Part shown: in pieces, positions 30,609 through 42,500 of the stretch
Layout: the number at the start of each line of letters is the position of its first letter
How positions within the stretch are numbered: position 1 is the first letter of the stretch
Assembly: GCF_014898815.1 (NCBI RefSeq)
Contig: NW_026515516.1
Span: forward strand, 806,001 to 870,000
Source of the DNA: Panonychus citri
Taxonomy: Eukaryota > Arthropoda > Arachnida > Trombidiformes > Tetranychidae
Length of the DNA stretch: 64,000 nucleotides
Reading direction: 5' to 3'
The notes under the pieces: model-generated
Told to the model about the DNA's origin: nothing
What the model saw: the letters and a program-made list of their open reading frames with translations, nothing else
Databases searched by the model: none
Made by a program: the position numbers and the translations under genes

Positions 30609-31876
30609 ATGTCAACATCAACCGATGAATTAGATCGTTACATGGTAAGTAGATATTGTTTTTTATTCTAATAACAAAGAAATAAGAAGAAAACAAATGG
30701 ACGACAATCATTGGGATAAATTTTCTCTCGAAATGTTATTTTCCACGATAGAACCAAATTAACATTGATCGGCTCTAATCCAATAGGCCTTTTGATTTCA
30801 ACAGAGTGATTATCGTTTCCAATGATCTTTGTATTAGATTTGTTTACTTCGTATCTGATGTTTTAGATTAGAATTGTGAATTGTTTTTGAGATTTGCTTT
30901 TGTTGAAACAAAGAGATTTCCATCAATCAAAACACAAGAGAATCACATTTCTATCCATTGCTCAATCCTTCATAGTAACTGAATCAATTAAAACTAATCA
31001 GATCTTTTTTCCCTCTAATTATCTTGATTACAGCTCTCTCTTGAAGGTTACCTACGGAAAGTTGACTCTCTGGACCATAATCCAAGACAAAATCTTTGTA
31101 AAACTTTACTACCCAATTTCGGTCACATTGGTGTCCTATTCTTGGCTAATCATACATTTCCTCAAGCGCTACGAGGATTACAGATTGTGATTAAGCTAAT
31201 CTACCATGGGAAAGAGTTGAGTAATTCTGGAAAATCAGATGAACCAAATTGCCCGATTTTGGATGAATTTATCAATCAATTGGAAGACAAGATAATCACT
31301 GGAAAGATTGCCGCTGATAGAGATTTAGATTTACAAAGATTAACCTTTTTATTGCCCAAGTATCGAGAATCTTTAGTTTTAATCTTAATCAAGGATTGTC
31401 TGGCCAATTCCAATTCAACGGATTCATGTATAATCAGAAATCCATTAACCGAATATTGTTGCTCACTTAATTCACTTTTTTTCTCCATCATTTTAACATT
31501 TTGTGATATTCTTAAATTAACTGATGGCCACTGGTTCATTGGTAAAATAATTGGCTCTTTCAAGAGAATTGTAATCAGTCAAGTTTTCGGGAACACTAAT
31601 CAACTTTATCCACATCATCTTCGCCCCTTTTTACCTCATCTTGAGCTTTTGGATCTACAATTAACTCAACAATTTGTCATATCATCTTCATCTCAGCCCC
31701 ATCGAGTTGCTGAAAAACTTTGTCAGAAACTTAATTACTCATTATTACCTGGAATTTGTCAATGGAACGAAATTGTTGCCCTGCTAATTTTATATCCAAA
31801 TGCTGCTGATTTCCTGGTCTCCCATAAACCAGAATGGATTAATAAACTTCAATCTATTCAAAGGTCTAACAATTAG
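30609..31876 (+). CDS. Unrecognised helical protein
   Basis: Exon 1 (30609-30644) codes MSTSTDELDRYM and ends at a perfect donor (ATG|GTAAGTAG). After a 389-nt intron an acceptor (TTGATTACAG) opens exon 2 (31034-31876), giving 292 aa in phase 0. The product is rich in Leu/Ile helices (for example GHIGVLFLANHTFPQALRGL, LTFLLPKYRESLVLILIKD, WNEIVALLILYPNAADFLV), with no signal peptide, clear membrane span or zinc motif. It resembles a helical-repeat or scaffold subunit but I cannot name a family. Flanking genes (LACTB and GlnRS, same strand, 247 bases to the GlnRS start) do not indicate a role. The N-terminal choice rests on the splice-phase match; a later Met at 31142 would drop about 48 residues. 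Confidence 0.7.
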
Positions 31877-32123
31877 GAAAATCAAATCATCGTAAACATT
31901 TCTAATATTTTTATTCACTATGGAAAACAAATTGTAATGTTGATAGAAAAAGAGAAAATTTTTTTTTCGAATTTCGCTCAATTTTTCTTCCCTCATCTTC
32001 TTTTCCCTTTACATGTTTTCATCTGTTAATTTGATGATGTTGATGTTGATCATTTACCGGCAACTTCCGGAATCAATTTAAACCATTTTAATCTTTTATT
32101 ATTTCATCTAAATTGTTGTAAAC
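31877..32123. other. Short spacer before GlnRS
   Basis: 247 bases with the 3' end of one gene and the promoter of the next. No separate feature is seen. Confidence 0.4.
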
Positions 32124-33912
32124 ATGAGTTCTAATGGTGATCTGATTGATAGTGAAGATATCGCGTTCAAGGTGAGTTTCAATGTTGTTATTTGATCAGT
32201 TGGTTATTTGGTTTTCTCTTTTTTTTCACTTCTAGTGGAGTAGAAAAGTTCCCTTTCATAAAGTGGGTGAAAATGATACAACTGATGGTTATGTTGTTAC
32301 CCCTCAAACTCGGGATCTATTGCGAAGTCATGTTAAAAGAATCGGAGGTCAAGTTCGCACTCGATTCCCACCTGAACCAAACGGGATTCTTCACATTGGC
32401 CATGCAAAAGCGATAAATATCAACTTTGGTTATGCTAAAGCTAATAATGGAATTTGTATCTTACGTTATGATGATACTAATCCAGAGAAAGAGGAAGAAC
32501 GATTTGTTCGGGAGATTAGAGAGATGATTGAATGGTTAGGGTACAAACCTTATAAGATAACCTATTCTTCCGATAATTTTGACCTTCTCTATGAGTATGG
32601 CGTTGAATTGGTTCGCCGTAATTTAGCTTATGTTTGCCATCAAAAACCAGAAGAATTGAGAGGTTTCGATCCACCACCATCACCTTGGAGAGATCGACCC
32701 ATCGAGGAGAGTTTAAAATTATTCCAAGAAATGAAAGAAGGTAAATTCGGAGAAGGTGAAGCAACTCTAAGGATGAAAACCACTTTAGGAGATAGTAAAG
32801 TTGATCCGGTTGCTTATCGAATTAAATTTAAATCTCATCACCGAACCGGAGATAAATGGTGCATCTATCCAACATATGATTTTACTCATTGTCTTTGTGA
32901 CTCTATTGAAGATATAACTCATTCTTTGTGTACAAAAGAGTTTCAATCTCGACGTGCCTCTTATTATTGGTTATGTAATTCACTTGACCTTTACTGTCCC
33001 GTTCAATGGGAATATTCTCGTCTTAACATGGCCAATACTGTTGTCTCTAAGAGGAAAATTGCCAAACTAATTGAAGAGAAAATTGTCAACGATTGGGATG
33101 ATCCTCGACTTTACACTTTAACTGCTCTTCGTCGACGAGGTTTCCCATATCAAGCAATCAACTCTTTCTGTCTTTCTCTTGGTTTAACTGGAGCTCAAAC
33201 CATAACGGAACCTCACATGTTGGAAGCTCATGTTCGTGATTATCTTAATAAATTCGCACCCAGAGCTATGTGTGTCATGGAACCTTTAAAATTAAAAGTT
33301 CTCAACTATGATCAACACTTTAAAACTAAACCTTCAACTTTAACCGTTGACAAATTACCAACTAATCCAGAATTCGGTAATCGTTCAAAAGTTTTCGATG
33401 AATATGTTTACATTGAATTAGACGATTTCCGTGAAGGTGCCACTCCAAAAGGATACAAACGATTGACCAGTGAACAAACTGTTGGCCTTAAATTCATTAA
33501 CATGGTCGCTTCCGTTGAAAATGTAATCAAATCAGATGATGGAACCATCAAAGAGATTGAAGTTACTATTGTTCCCGTTGCTGAGACCAAAAAACCTAAA
33601 GCATTTATCCATTGGGTTTCTGCTCCTCGAAATGTTGAGATTCGTTTATATGATAATTTATTTATTCACAAGAATCCTGAAGATAAAGATCAAGTTCCTG
33701 GTGGTTTCATTACCGATATAAACCCTAATTCATTGAAAATTGTTCCCAATGCAATGGTTGATATTGAAGGTCCTTATGAGAAGCTAAAAAATGAGAAATA
33801 TCAATTCGAGAGAATTGGTTACTTTGCCCCGGACCCTGATTCAACTGATGATAAATTAATCTTCAATAGGATTGTTACCCTTAAAGAAGATAAAGATAAA
33901 AACACTAAATAA
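32124..33912 (+). CDS. GlnRS: Glutaminyl-tRNA synthetase, cytosolic, lacking the N-terminal appendage
   Basis: Exons 32124-32171 and 32236-33912, phase 0, giving 574 aa. It charges tRNA-Gln with glutamine in the cytosol. It is a class I enzyme: FPPEPNGILHIGHAKA holds the HIGH signature, VVSKRK is the KMSKS equivalent, and YRIKFKSHHRTGDKWCIYPT and RRRGFPYQAIN are family blocks. The two anticodon-binding beta-barrels follow (EDKDQVPGGF, QFERIGYFAPDPDS). The catalytic part corresponds to human residues from about 250 onward. Exon 1 codes only MSSNGDLIDSEDIAFK, then WSRKVPFHKVGEN leads straight into GYVVTP. The roughly 200-residue N-terminal helical domain of other eukaryotic GlnRS is therefore missing, unless it is coded upstream by exons I cannot see. 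The 247-base gap to the previous gene leaves little room. Confidence 0.96.
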
Positions 33913-33947
33913 TTATCGATTAAAGTTTTCTGTCAAATTGATTTACA

Positions 33948-33953
33948 AATAAA
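33948..33953 (+). terminator. Poly(A) signal of GlnRS
   Basis: AATAAA 36 bases after the stop codon. Confidence 0.6.
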
Positions 33954-34356
33954 AATCAATCCAAATTCAAGATTCACTTGGATTCTGAGAAGAAAAAAAC
34001 CTTTGATCTCTCATCTTTTAATCACCTGTTGATCCCCAAACAAGATCATTAATTGCAGAAATTAAAGCACCAATTCAATTTTAGTCCTAATTTTCAATCG
34101 TTAATTAAACTTTTCCATTTTCTTTTCCCAATCAATTAAAAAAAAGAATAAAAACTCTCTCAGTCGACGGTAGATGGCGTTGTTTTCGAGCATCTATTTG
34201 TAGCTTTGTTTTGGTCTTTGAATGGATCAGAATTTGAAAATAATTTTCTGGTTTTTGTTGGAAATTTTTGTTTTAGTTGATTAATCAGTTTAATCTAATT
34301 GTTTTTTTTCCAATTTGTGGTTTTGTTAGTGAATTTGATTCCATTGAGTGGTTATC
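33954..34356. other. Upstream region of LIN37
   Basis: Holds CGGTAGATGGCGTTG at 34168-34182, with the AGATGGCG core also seen upstream of p66. No open frame of interest. Confidence 0.4.
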
Positions 34357-35461
34357 ATGTCTCAGGAATTCTCGGAGCGATCTGCTCTTGATCGATCAGC
34401 ACGGAAAAGAGTCTCTGGCAGATCATCACGGATTCACTCAACATCTAATAGGTTTTCAGCAAAAGAAGATGATTTGACTACCGCTCGATCAAAATTGGAT
34501 AATATATTGGACAGTATTGCCAGAGGAGAAGAAACATTTGATGAAGATTATTTCGATGAAGAACCGAACGGATTAAGCTCGCCTGTTAAGTCTAAAAGAT
34601 CTCGAGGTCCAAGAAAGTAAGTAGCAAATATAAAAGACCTGTAATGCAATTGCCGCTCTCTCGTATTTATCTTCAAGTCTGTTTGCTTAGTTCTATTCTC
34701 TTTAGCTCTTCATTGTGTCTAACTTTCAATTTCTAACTTATTCCTATTTCCACCTGTAGAATTTAACCTTCTATCTAACCTCTTTCTGTTTGTTTTATTC
34801 TTTTAGGACTCGAAAAAGAACCAGAGAAGATGACTACTCAAAATCTTCCATGTTCATTTTAAAATTATTTGATCGTACTGTGGATCTATCGGAATTTTGC
34901 TCCAAATATATTGATTCAGATCCTCCACTTTATCCCATTTGTCGAGCTTGGGCTCGTAATAATGATGCATCAAGTGACCAAAGTAATGTTGAGGAAGATC
35001 AATCAGGTGTCAGCGAGGTGGAAACTTCAGATTTTGGAGGACCAGAAAAACCAACTGGTTTATACATATTACCAAATCCAGATCCGTTACCACTGGATGA
35101 ATTGGGAGAGGAAATTGATTTACGTTTACCTAAATCTAGTACCGTAAAAAAAGATCCCTGCATCGAAATAATCGATGAATCAATTAACTGCATGACGGAA
35201 TTGACTCGTGAATGTCTCTTAGAAGCCAATCTTTGCCAGTGGAAAACAGTTCGTCAAGAATGGCGAGAAGCAGCAGCGATTAATCAGGCCAGATACAGGC
35301 CGAGTTTCAATGTAATCCAAGCGCTGTAAGTTTCCCTCTCTTAAAATCACCTAATTTTTGAAACGATAACAATTCTTTCATCTTATTCTTATTCCTATTT
35401 TCATCACAGATCAACTGTTCCAAATCAACCCTTAGACGACGAAATGTTATCAACTATGTAA
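34357..35461 (+). CDS. LIN37: LIN37, DREAM/MuvB complex subunit
   Basis: Exons 34357-34616, 34807-35325 and 35410-35461, phases 2 and 2, total 276 aa. The recognisable block is LKLFDRTVDLSEFC followed by PLYPICRAWARN, the LIN37 signature; the family's proline-rich region follows as LPNPDPLPLDELGEEIDL. A later helix (ECLLEANLCQWKTVRQEW) is consistent with the CRAW-to-C-terminus layout. LIN37 (Mip40 in flies) is a MuvB core subunit that keeps cell-cycle genes repressed with E2F/DP and pocket proteins, acting in the nucleus. The N-terminal third is basic and Ser-rich with an acidic patch (ETFDEDYFDEEP). The start is the first ATG in frame (MSQEFSERS). Both introns have strong GTAAGT donors. Confidence 0.85.
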
Positions 35462-36502
35462 TAAACTATCTGAATCGCCATCTTCATTTCTTGACCATTC
35501 TAAAACTGACCTAACAACGGACAACACCAACTGTTGATTGTCTCTCAAACTGATTCCAAAAATTACATCCAACGCTGTGAGATATTGAAGGTCAATCATC
35601 AAAAACAAATCACGACAATTAGCCAGATACGAATGAAAATTAACTGTTTATTTTCAATTTGATTGCAGACTTTGAAAATAATAATGAGAAGAAAATAATT
35701 AATTCCTTGCCAATGTAATATCTTTTATTTTGATAAATTAGATTGCAAGTGAAACAAAAAAATTAACACAAATAAACAGATGAAAAAAAGAGGAACCATC
35801 AACAACACTAACCATAGATAAAAGAATGTGAAAAAATTAACAATTTAGGAATTGATTTGGTTCTTTAAAAATTAATTAACAAAGTTAATTGTTGGGATTT
35901 GAGGTGATGATGATGGTCAAGTGGTTATATCAGCGTAGCGCAATAATGAATGGACCGTAGTTGTTATTTGGTTAATTGTCATTTCCCTGTTTACTTTTTT
36001 TTTGTTTGATTCGGTGTTTTAATTATCACAATAAACAGGGATTTGATTGTTAAATCATTTCATATAATAAAGAGAGAGTGTCAGTGAGTTAATTAGTGTT
36101 ATCGAGTGAGATAATTAACTGTTCATCTTGATTAATTAATCAACAACAATAGGAAAAAAACAAAGATATGACTCAATTTATATTATGGATTGTAAGTTAT
36201 TATGATTAAAAAAGAGGACAATTAAAATTGATATTTAAATATTTGAGGTTTGATTAATTGTTTGATTGTTTGATTGTTGTTGTAATTAAGAAAATGAAAC
36301 AGTTAAAAATTAGATGACAAAATTTTGATTTGGTATCGATAAAGTTATTTATATAAATGTTTTTTTTGGTCGGTGATTTGATTTAATTACACAAATCAAA
36401 TTCTCAATTCTCGAAGTGACTAATTAACAGAAAAGTTGATTGTCTCTCTTAAAATTATATGAATGAATAAGGTCCATCCGTTAGTGCGCTACAAAGTATT
36501 TG
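35462..36502. other. Convergent spacer between LIN37 and slowpoke
   Basis: About 1 kb with both 3' untranslated regions. AATAAAA-like words near 36026-36034 and on the minus strand may be poly(A) signals. No coding signal. Confidence 0.45.
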
Positions 36503-39500
36503 TCAAGATGGCGGTTGACTGCCGGTAGTATTGGTTGTTGTTGTGGTCAGTCCGTGGTCAGGTCCAGGGCCAAGGCTCGTGTTGACCCCTCCTCGAGGTT
36601 GAACTCCTCGTTCAGCTTTAAAATATTCGTGGCCTGGATCAAATTGCATTAAAACAAATACCTGCATGTGTGTATAAAATTGTCAGATTGGATTAGATTT
36701 CAAGAAGATGATCAAGTTAATTGTTTAACACTCACCATATCTGAAGGCATTAAAATAAACTCCATGGGAGGATTGGTGATCACGTAACGTTTAGATGAAG
36801 CTTCGGTTCCTATTGTATCACGATAACGATAAACACCAATACAAAGCATCCCGAATTGTCGGAGTGCGTTGACAAAAAGATCACTATATTTACCTCCCTC
36901 CTGTAAGATTATCAATTGATTGTCAATTAAAATTAGAGCAAGAGAGAGAGAGAGAGAGAGAGAGTTTCTTACCCCGTGTTGGGCTAATGGTCCATCGAAG
37001 AGAGATATTTGACCCACTCGACATCTATCACGATTTCTGAGTGTTTCATCCGTTGAATATCCACCTCGAAGACCGGCACCTTCGGCAAGGATAAGTTCGA
37101 GCTCTGGTGTCGCTCCACCGGTTATAAGGGATCGGATAAGTGTCAATGCATTGGCATTAAAATAGGTTGTCGACATTAGGGAATCAAGTACTGAGACTGC
37201 GAATGCAGTACCACAGGCAAAAGGTTGAGTTATGTAAAGCTCAGTGTCGGGATCATCGTCATCATCTTGATCTAAAAATTGAACATTGGCATCATTGGTA
37301 AGCTCCGTTATTAAGGGTACATTGGACCCATAAACTGATCCCCGTCGTTGGATTACTAATGGTGGAGCCGCAGTGTTTGCATTACCCAGGCCGGTTCCAT
37401 TGGTGCCTTGGATAACACCAATGGTATCGTCAAAGGTCATCGCTTTAATATTAAGGCTCGCTAGAATGGCCTCCTTATCAGCCAAAGTTGGGTCATCGGA
37501 AGAGGGGATTTTAGCTGAAAGGATGACACACATATCACAAAGGTTAATGTTGACCGCTCTTAGGTCAGCTCGTGAAAGGGGTGACCCATTGAGTACACTT
37601 ATTTTGGGTAAATTTTGTAACATTTTCCATTCCCGTCTCAAATATTCAACATTGGACACGATGACCACGTGTTTCAATTCATGATAATGAAAGTTGGACG
37701 CTCTTAAAGGCATAACAAGATTACGAAGTCCAATTAAAGGTGAATCGGGATCAGCGAATAGACAAACAACAACATGACCATTTAAAACCGTCATTGCCGC
37801 TTGATTACGATCCTAAATAAGATCATGAGAGAGGAAATTTGATTTCAAATATTGACCTTTATTCAACTGATCGAGATGAGTTGACTACTTACAAGAATAC
37901 ACTCTTCAACTGGTCGAGCTGGACACCAGTGAAACATTCCCGTTGAATCGTATTTCATTTCAGTTTTATCGAAGTCAAAATCTTTCGTATCAATAAAACC
38001 TGCACTTGGAACTGAACCATGAGCTGTGGTTCCACTGGCGACATCACCACCAGGACGAGTCGCTGGCCTATTAATCGTAATGAACAAAAAGGTTAACCAT
38101 TCAACTGGCCAACTCAGATGGACAACTTGACACTTACATTAACTTTTTAACCTCATAGGCTAAATGAACATCTTTAAATGGTTTAGATTGTTGATTTGTT
38201 GAAGTTCCGGTTCCGGAGGCATTGGACTGATTCCGATTCGATGAGGAAGTGGGAGGTTGAGAGGGCGAGGTCATGGTCAATGTCTTACCATTACGAGCTG
38301 CTCGTCGTCCCCCAGAACTTGATGAAGGTGGAATCAAATGAGCTATTAAATTAATTGACAAAAGAAACGATTAATTATCATGACGGAAACAAAGAAAAAT
38401 CAATAATCACTATTGAAACAATTGAACTAATATTCATTAAAACTACTACAACTTACTACTTTCGGTTGGATCTCCTGAATGATCACCTGAATAAGTTTCA
38501 TTATTTTTTTTTCAGGGAGAAAAATATAAACAATAACAAAAGAGAACAAGATAAAAAGTTAATAACAATTGAATAAATTACTCGAGAGGTTCAATGAATC
38601 AATGAAGAAAAATAATCAAATAATAATCATGGAAACAGAATTGAAAAGATATTAATAAATGAGAAAAATGATCAAATAAAATTAAACGAATGGAGAAAAG
38701 CAAAATAATAATAAACCGAAAATAATTGGAACTCAAAATGAAATGAGAAATGAAAAATTGTCACAATTAACAAAATGAATTGTTCGTAATTGTTGGAGAC
38801 AATTAAGTGGACAATTAATTGTGTACCTCGCAATTTAGCTCGTTTAGGAATCTCGGGTGGAGTGTGAGTTGGAAGTAAATTCATCGATGGATTTCGGGTT
38901 AGATTACCATCGGTTAGATTTCCATGAGCGTTAGGGTTGAGGCCACTTTCTACTATTGATAATGTCGATTGTCGGGAAAGGATAATATCAATTCGTAGGT
39001 TCAAAGGTTCAAAAAGCGAAAAGCGGGAAAAGAAATGGGAAAAGAATGAGAAAAAGAGACAAATTTGTTAATTGCTGCATCGAAGTGATTAGTTAATTGT
39101 TTTGGAACTTTCAACAATCAACAAAATTAGAATAAGTTAAATTAGATTTATATTATATTCATGATTTAGACAATATAATTGTAAGCAAATTGAGAGCAAC
39201 AATTTAAAATTAAGTTGACAGATATTAATAGCAGCCAGAAAATTGCAAATCAAATAAAAGGTTTTAAATTAAATTGTTGGACATAAAATTTAATATATTA
39301 TAAAAATGGTTTAAAGCATAACAATTTAATATTGTCAACAACAATTAAGGTGACAGCCAGAAATGTTTACTGTTATTTTAATGGTCAACAATTTATTATT
39401 ATTTTTATTATTATTAGTTTTATATGATAATAATGATAATATATTTAACTTGAGGGTGTGTGTTGTTTTGATGGTCAGTTGATTGTTGACCAATTGCCTA

Positions 39501-42500
39501 AAGGTTATGATGATTAAGGAAAACTGAATCAGTAAATCAAAAATCAATAATGTTGATCATTTAAGATTTTCACTATTTTGATTAATCTAATTAACTTCTA
39601 GCCAATATATTGGTTTAATTTATTTGACTTGCTATTAAATTGTTACACACCTTTAGTTAATTATATTATGATTACTATGATATGAGTTATTAATTGTTAA
39701 TAATAAGATATTGTTAATGATTATCATTATTTAGACGATTAAGTTAATCAAAGAAATGCAAATTATATTATAAACAACAATTTAATGACAACAATTTGTT
39801 TCCACACAAATAAAAAAAATAATATGATTTATTAATTGTAATGATTAAGATGCTGAGTAATGTGAAGCCTTTTCAATTGATTTAAATGTGTCAGCAATTA
39901 AATTTGATTCGGATTTAGATAAAGATGCAATCACGACAATTAAAGTAAATCAACACTGATTGTTGATCAAGGGTAAAGGGATTGATATTCATATACAACA
40001 ATTACAATCAAACAATTAACATCCAAAAGACAAGCATAAAAAACAATTGATTGTTATGGTGATTAAATTGATTAAGAGCTCGTATCAGCAATTAAGTATC
40101 AACAATCAACAACGATTTTTCATCATGTATAACAATTAACAGACAATAATCAAACATAACCTGATAATCAAAGATGAAAATGATTTCCTTAATCACACTC
40201 GATATAATCATGCAATTTAAATCAACGATCAAGTCTTGACAATTTTTAATTGTTGATTAGAAAATCAAATTATTATTAATAAATCAGTTATATTAACCAC
40301 AATGACGACAAAAGCTGATCACAGGGAATCAATTTCTCAATCAATTAAATTAAAGGAATCAACGAGTTGATTGTCAACAAAACGTCAATTAAACAACGTG
40401 CAAATTGTAGTTTCGTTTGTTTGTTTTTTTGTTACAACAATTAAATTTAATTAGTTGAGTCTTGATTCATACTTTGCCTGGTTGGATTATTACTAACTGC
40501 TTGAACAACTCTCACGCCTTTTTTGAATATTGCTCCAACTAAATTAGTTAATCAGGTTGTGTGTTAATCGTTGATTAAGATTGTGATTGGAAGAAAGAAA
40601 TTGTTAATTGTTATATGTTAGTTTTATATTCATTTTCAAGTGTGATAATTAAATTGTTAATTGTCCTTCATTAAGCATATTGTATGTAAACAAACAAGGT
40701 GAAAAATTGATAAGTGACAAAAGACAATTGTGATTAACTAGTGATTGTGTCATTTAATTGTGAGTGTAATTAGTGCAAAGTGATTAGTGATTAGTGATTA
40801 GTGTAATGGTGATTATTGAAAGTGATCAAGTGATTTTTTTAATTGCGATGAAAACAAAGTTAAATAATACAATAAAAAAAACTGTGTAATTAGCAGAGGA
40901 TCACAACAATTAGTTAATCGTCAATTTGAGTTTCAATATCGATAGAAGATTATTCAATTAAATTGGATTAGCAAGAGATGACAATTATAAGTTTAACATG
41001 ACAATTAGTGAGTAGAATCAATTGAAATGTGGATTTTAATTACAAAGATGTTCAACTAATTGATTTGATTGATTATCGATTTTTGTTTGGATTTAAATAA
41101 AAACTAAAATAAGTTGAATGGACACAGAAAATATTGGTTCATGGTGGTTGAAATTTCAATCAATTCTGAAACATGGAAGTGATCATAAGGATGATTAATC
41201 CAAATCAAAGTTATCAATTAGATCAATATGATGATCAAGGATTTGAATGGGTGAAAGGGGTGATGAGGGATAAAGAGACAATAGATGACGAGAAAAGATG
41301 AATATAATCAATCAATTGGCTCATCATGTTTCAGATCATTGCATCAGAATCATGATGGAAATTGATTGTCTCCTACCAGAACTTCACCCACAATTTACTT
41401 TATTGTTTTTTTCCTCTTTGTCAGCGACTTTATTTCCTGATGATTCGAGTCTCTCTCTCTCTCTCATCCTCCTCTTCTGGTTACACAATCTACTGGAGAG
41501 TCTGTTCAGTTACATTAGTTATTAGCTTTTACATGGATTTTATCGTATTCCCTGAATTAGAAATGAAATGCTCAACTGTTTTACTCGAAAACAACAATAA
41601 ATAACTAGACAGTAACAAGACAATCAAGGGTGGGGCAACTTGAGAGAGAGAGAATGAGATAGTTAGTGAGACAAATGAATAACAAGGATAATGTAATGAA
41701 TGAAATTCAATACGAAAGACCAGAATTCTGGTTGAAATAAAAAAGTAAATTAATCGACACAAACCAAAAGTTAACAAGCCTCAAGTTGATAACATTTAAA
41801 TTGATGAAACATTTTGATAAATGGACTCGAAATTCAACTCGAATACCATTGGAATCAAGTTTATCTCTAATAATCTGATGAAACATTTTCTCTCGATCCA
41901 AGTCATGATTCAATTAACCTAATCCTCGAAATCTAAGAAATGTTCAATTTGATTCCAGTGAAAATGGTCAACTTAAACTTCAATCAAAGTTAACCTGAAG
42001 CAATTTGGAAAACATTAACCAATCTGATTACTATTATGACGAGAGTAAAAATATATATTTAATATTATTATTCTGATAATTGTGACAGAGAAAAAGTTAA
42101 ATCAAAATTTGAAAAGGTTAAAGAAAAAGGAGAAAGTGATAAAAAAGTAACGGTAAAAATAGTTGCAAGTTGAAATATATATAAGCCAACATCCTATTAT
42201 ATCGGGTTCATTTAACATGGAGACAGTTTTTAATGTAATGGTTCAGTTGGAAACCCATGATTCAGATGCAATTAAATTTACTCAGGGAAAACAAAGTGGA
42301 TCCATGAAAAGAAATGGTGAAAAAAAGTTCTTGGAACTTTTTTTCTTCCTCTTCTTTAGCTTTTCTTCATTTTCGTCTATTAATTATGTAAATTTGAATT
42401 TTCTTTCCTTTCGAATATAAAATTAGACTTGAAAATGATTCAATTACGAAATTTCAACTAATTCTCATGCTCAGAATCAGAATAGAAATGGGAATGGAAA

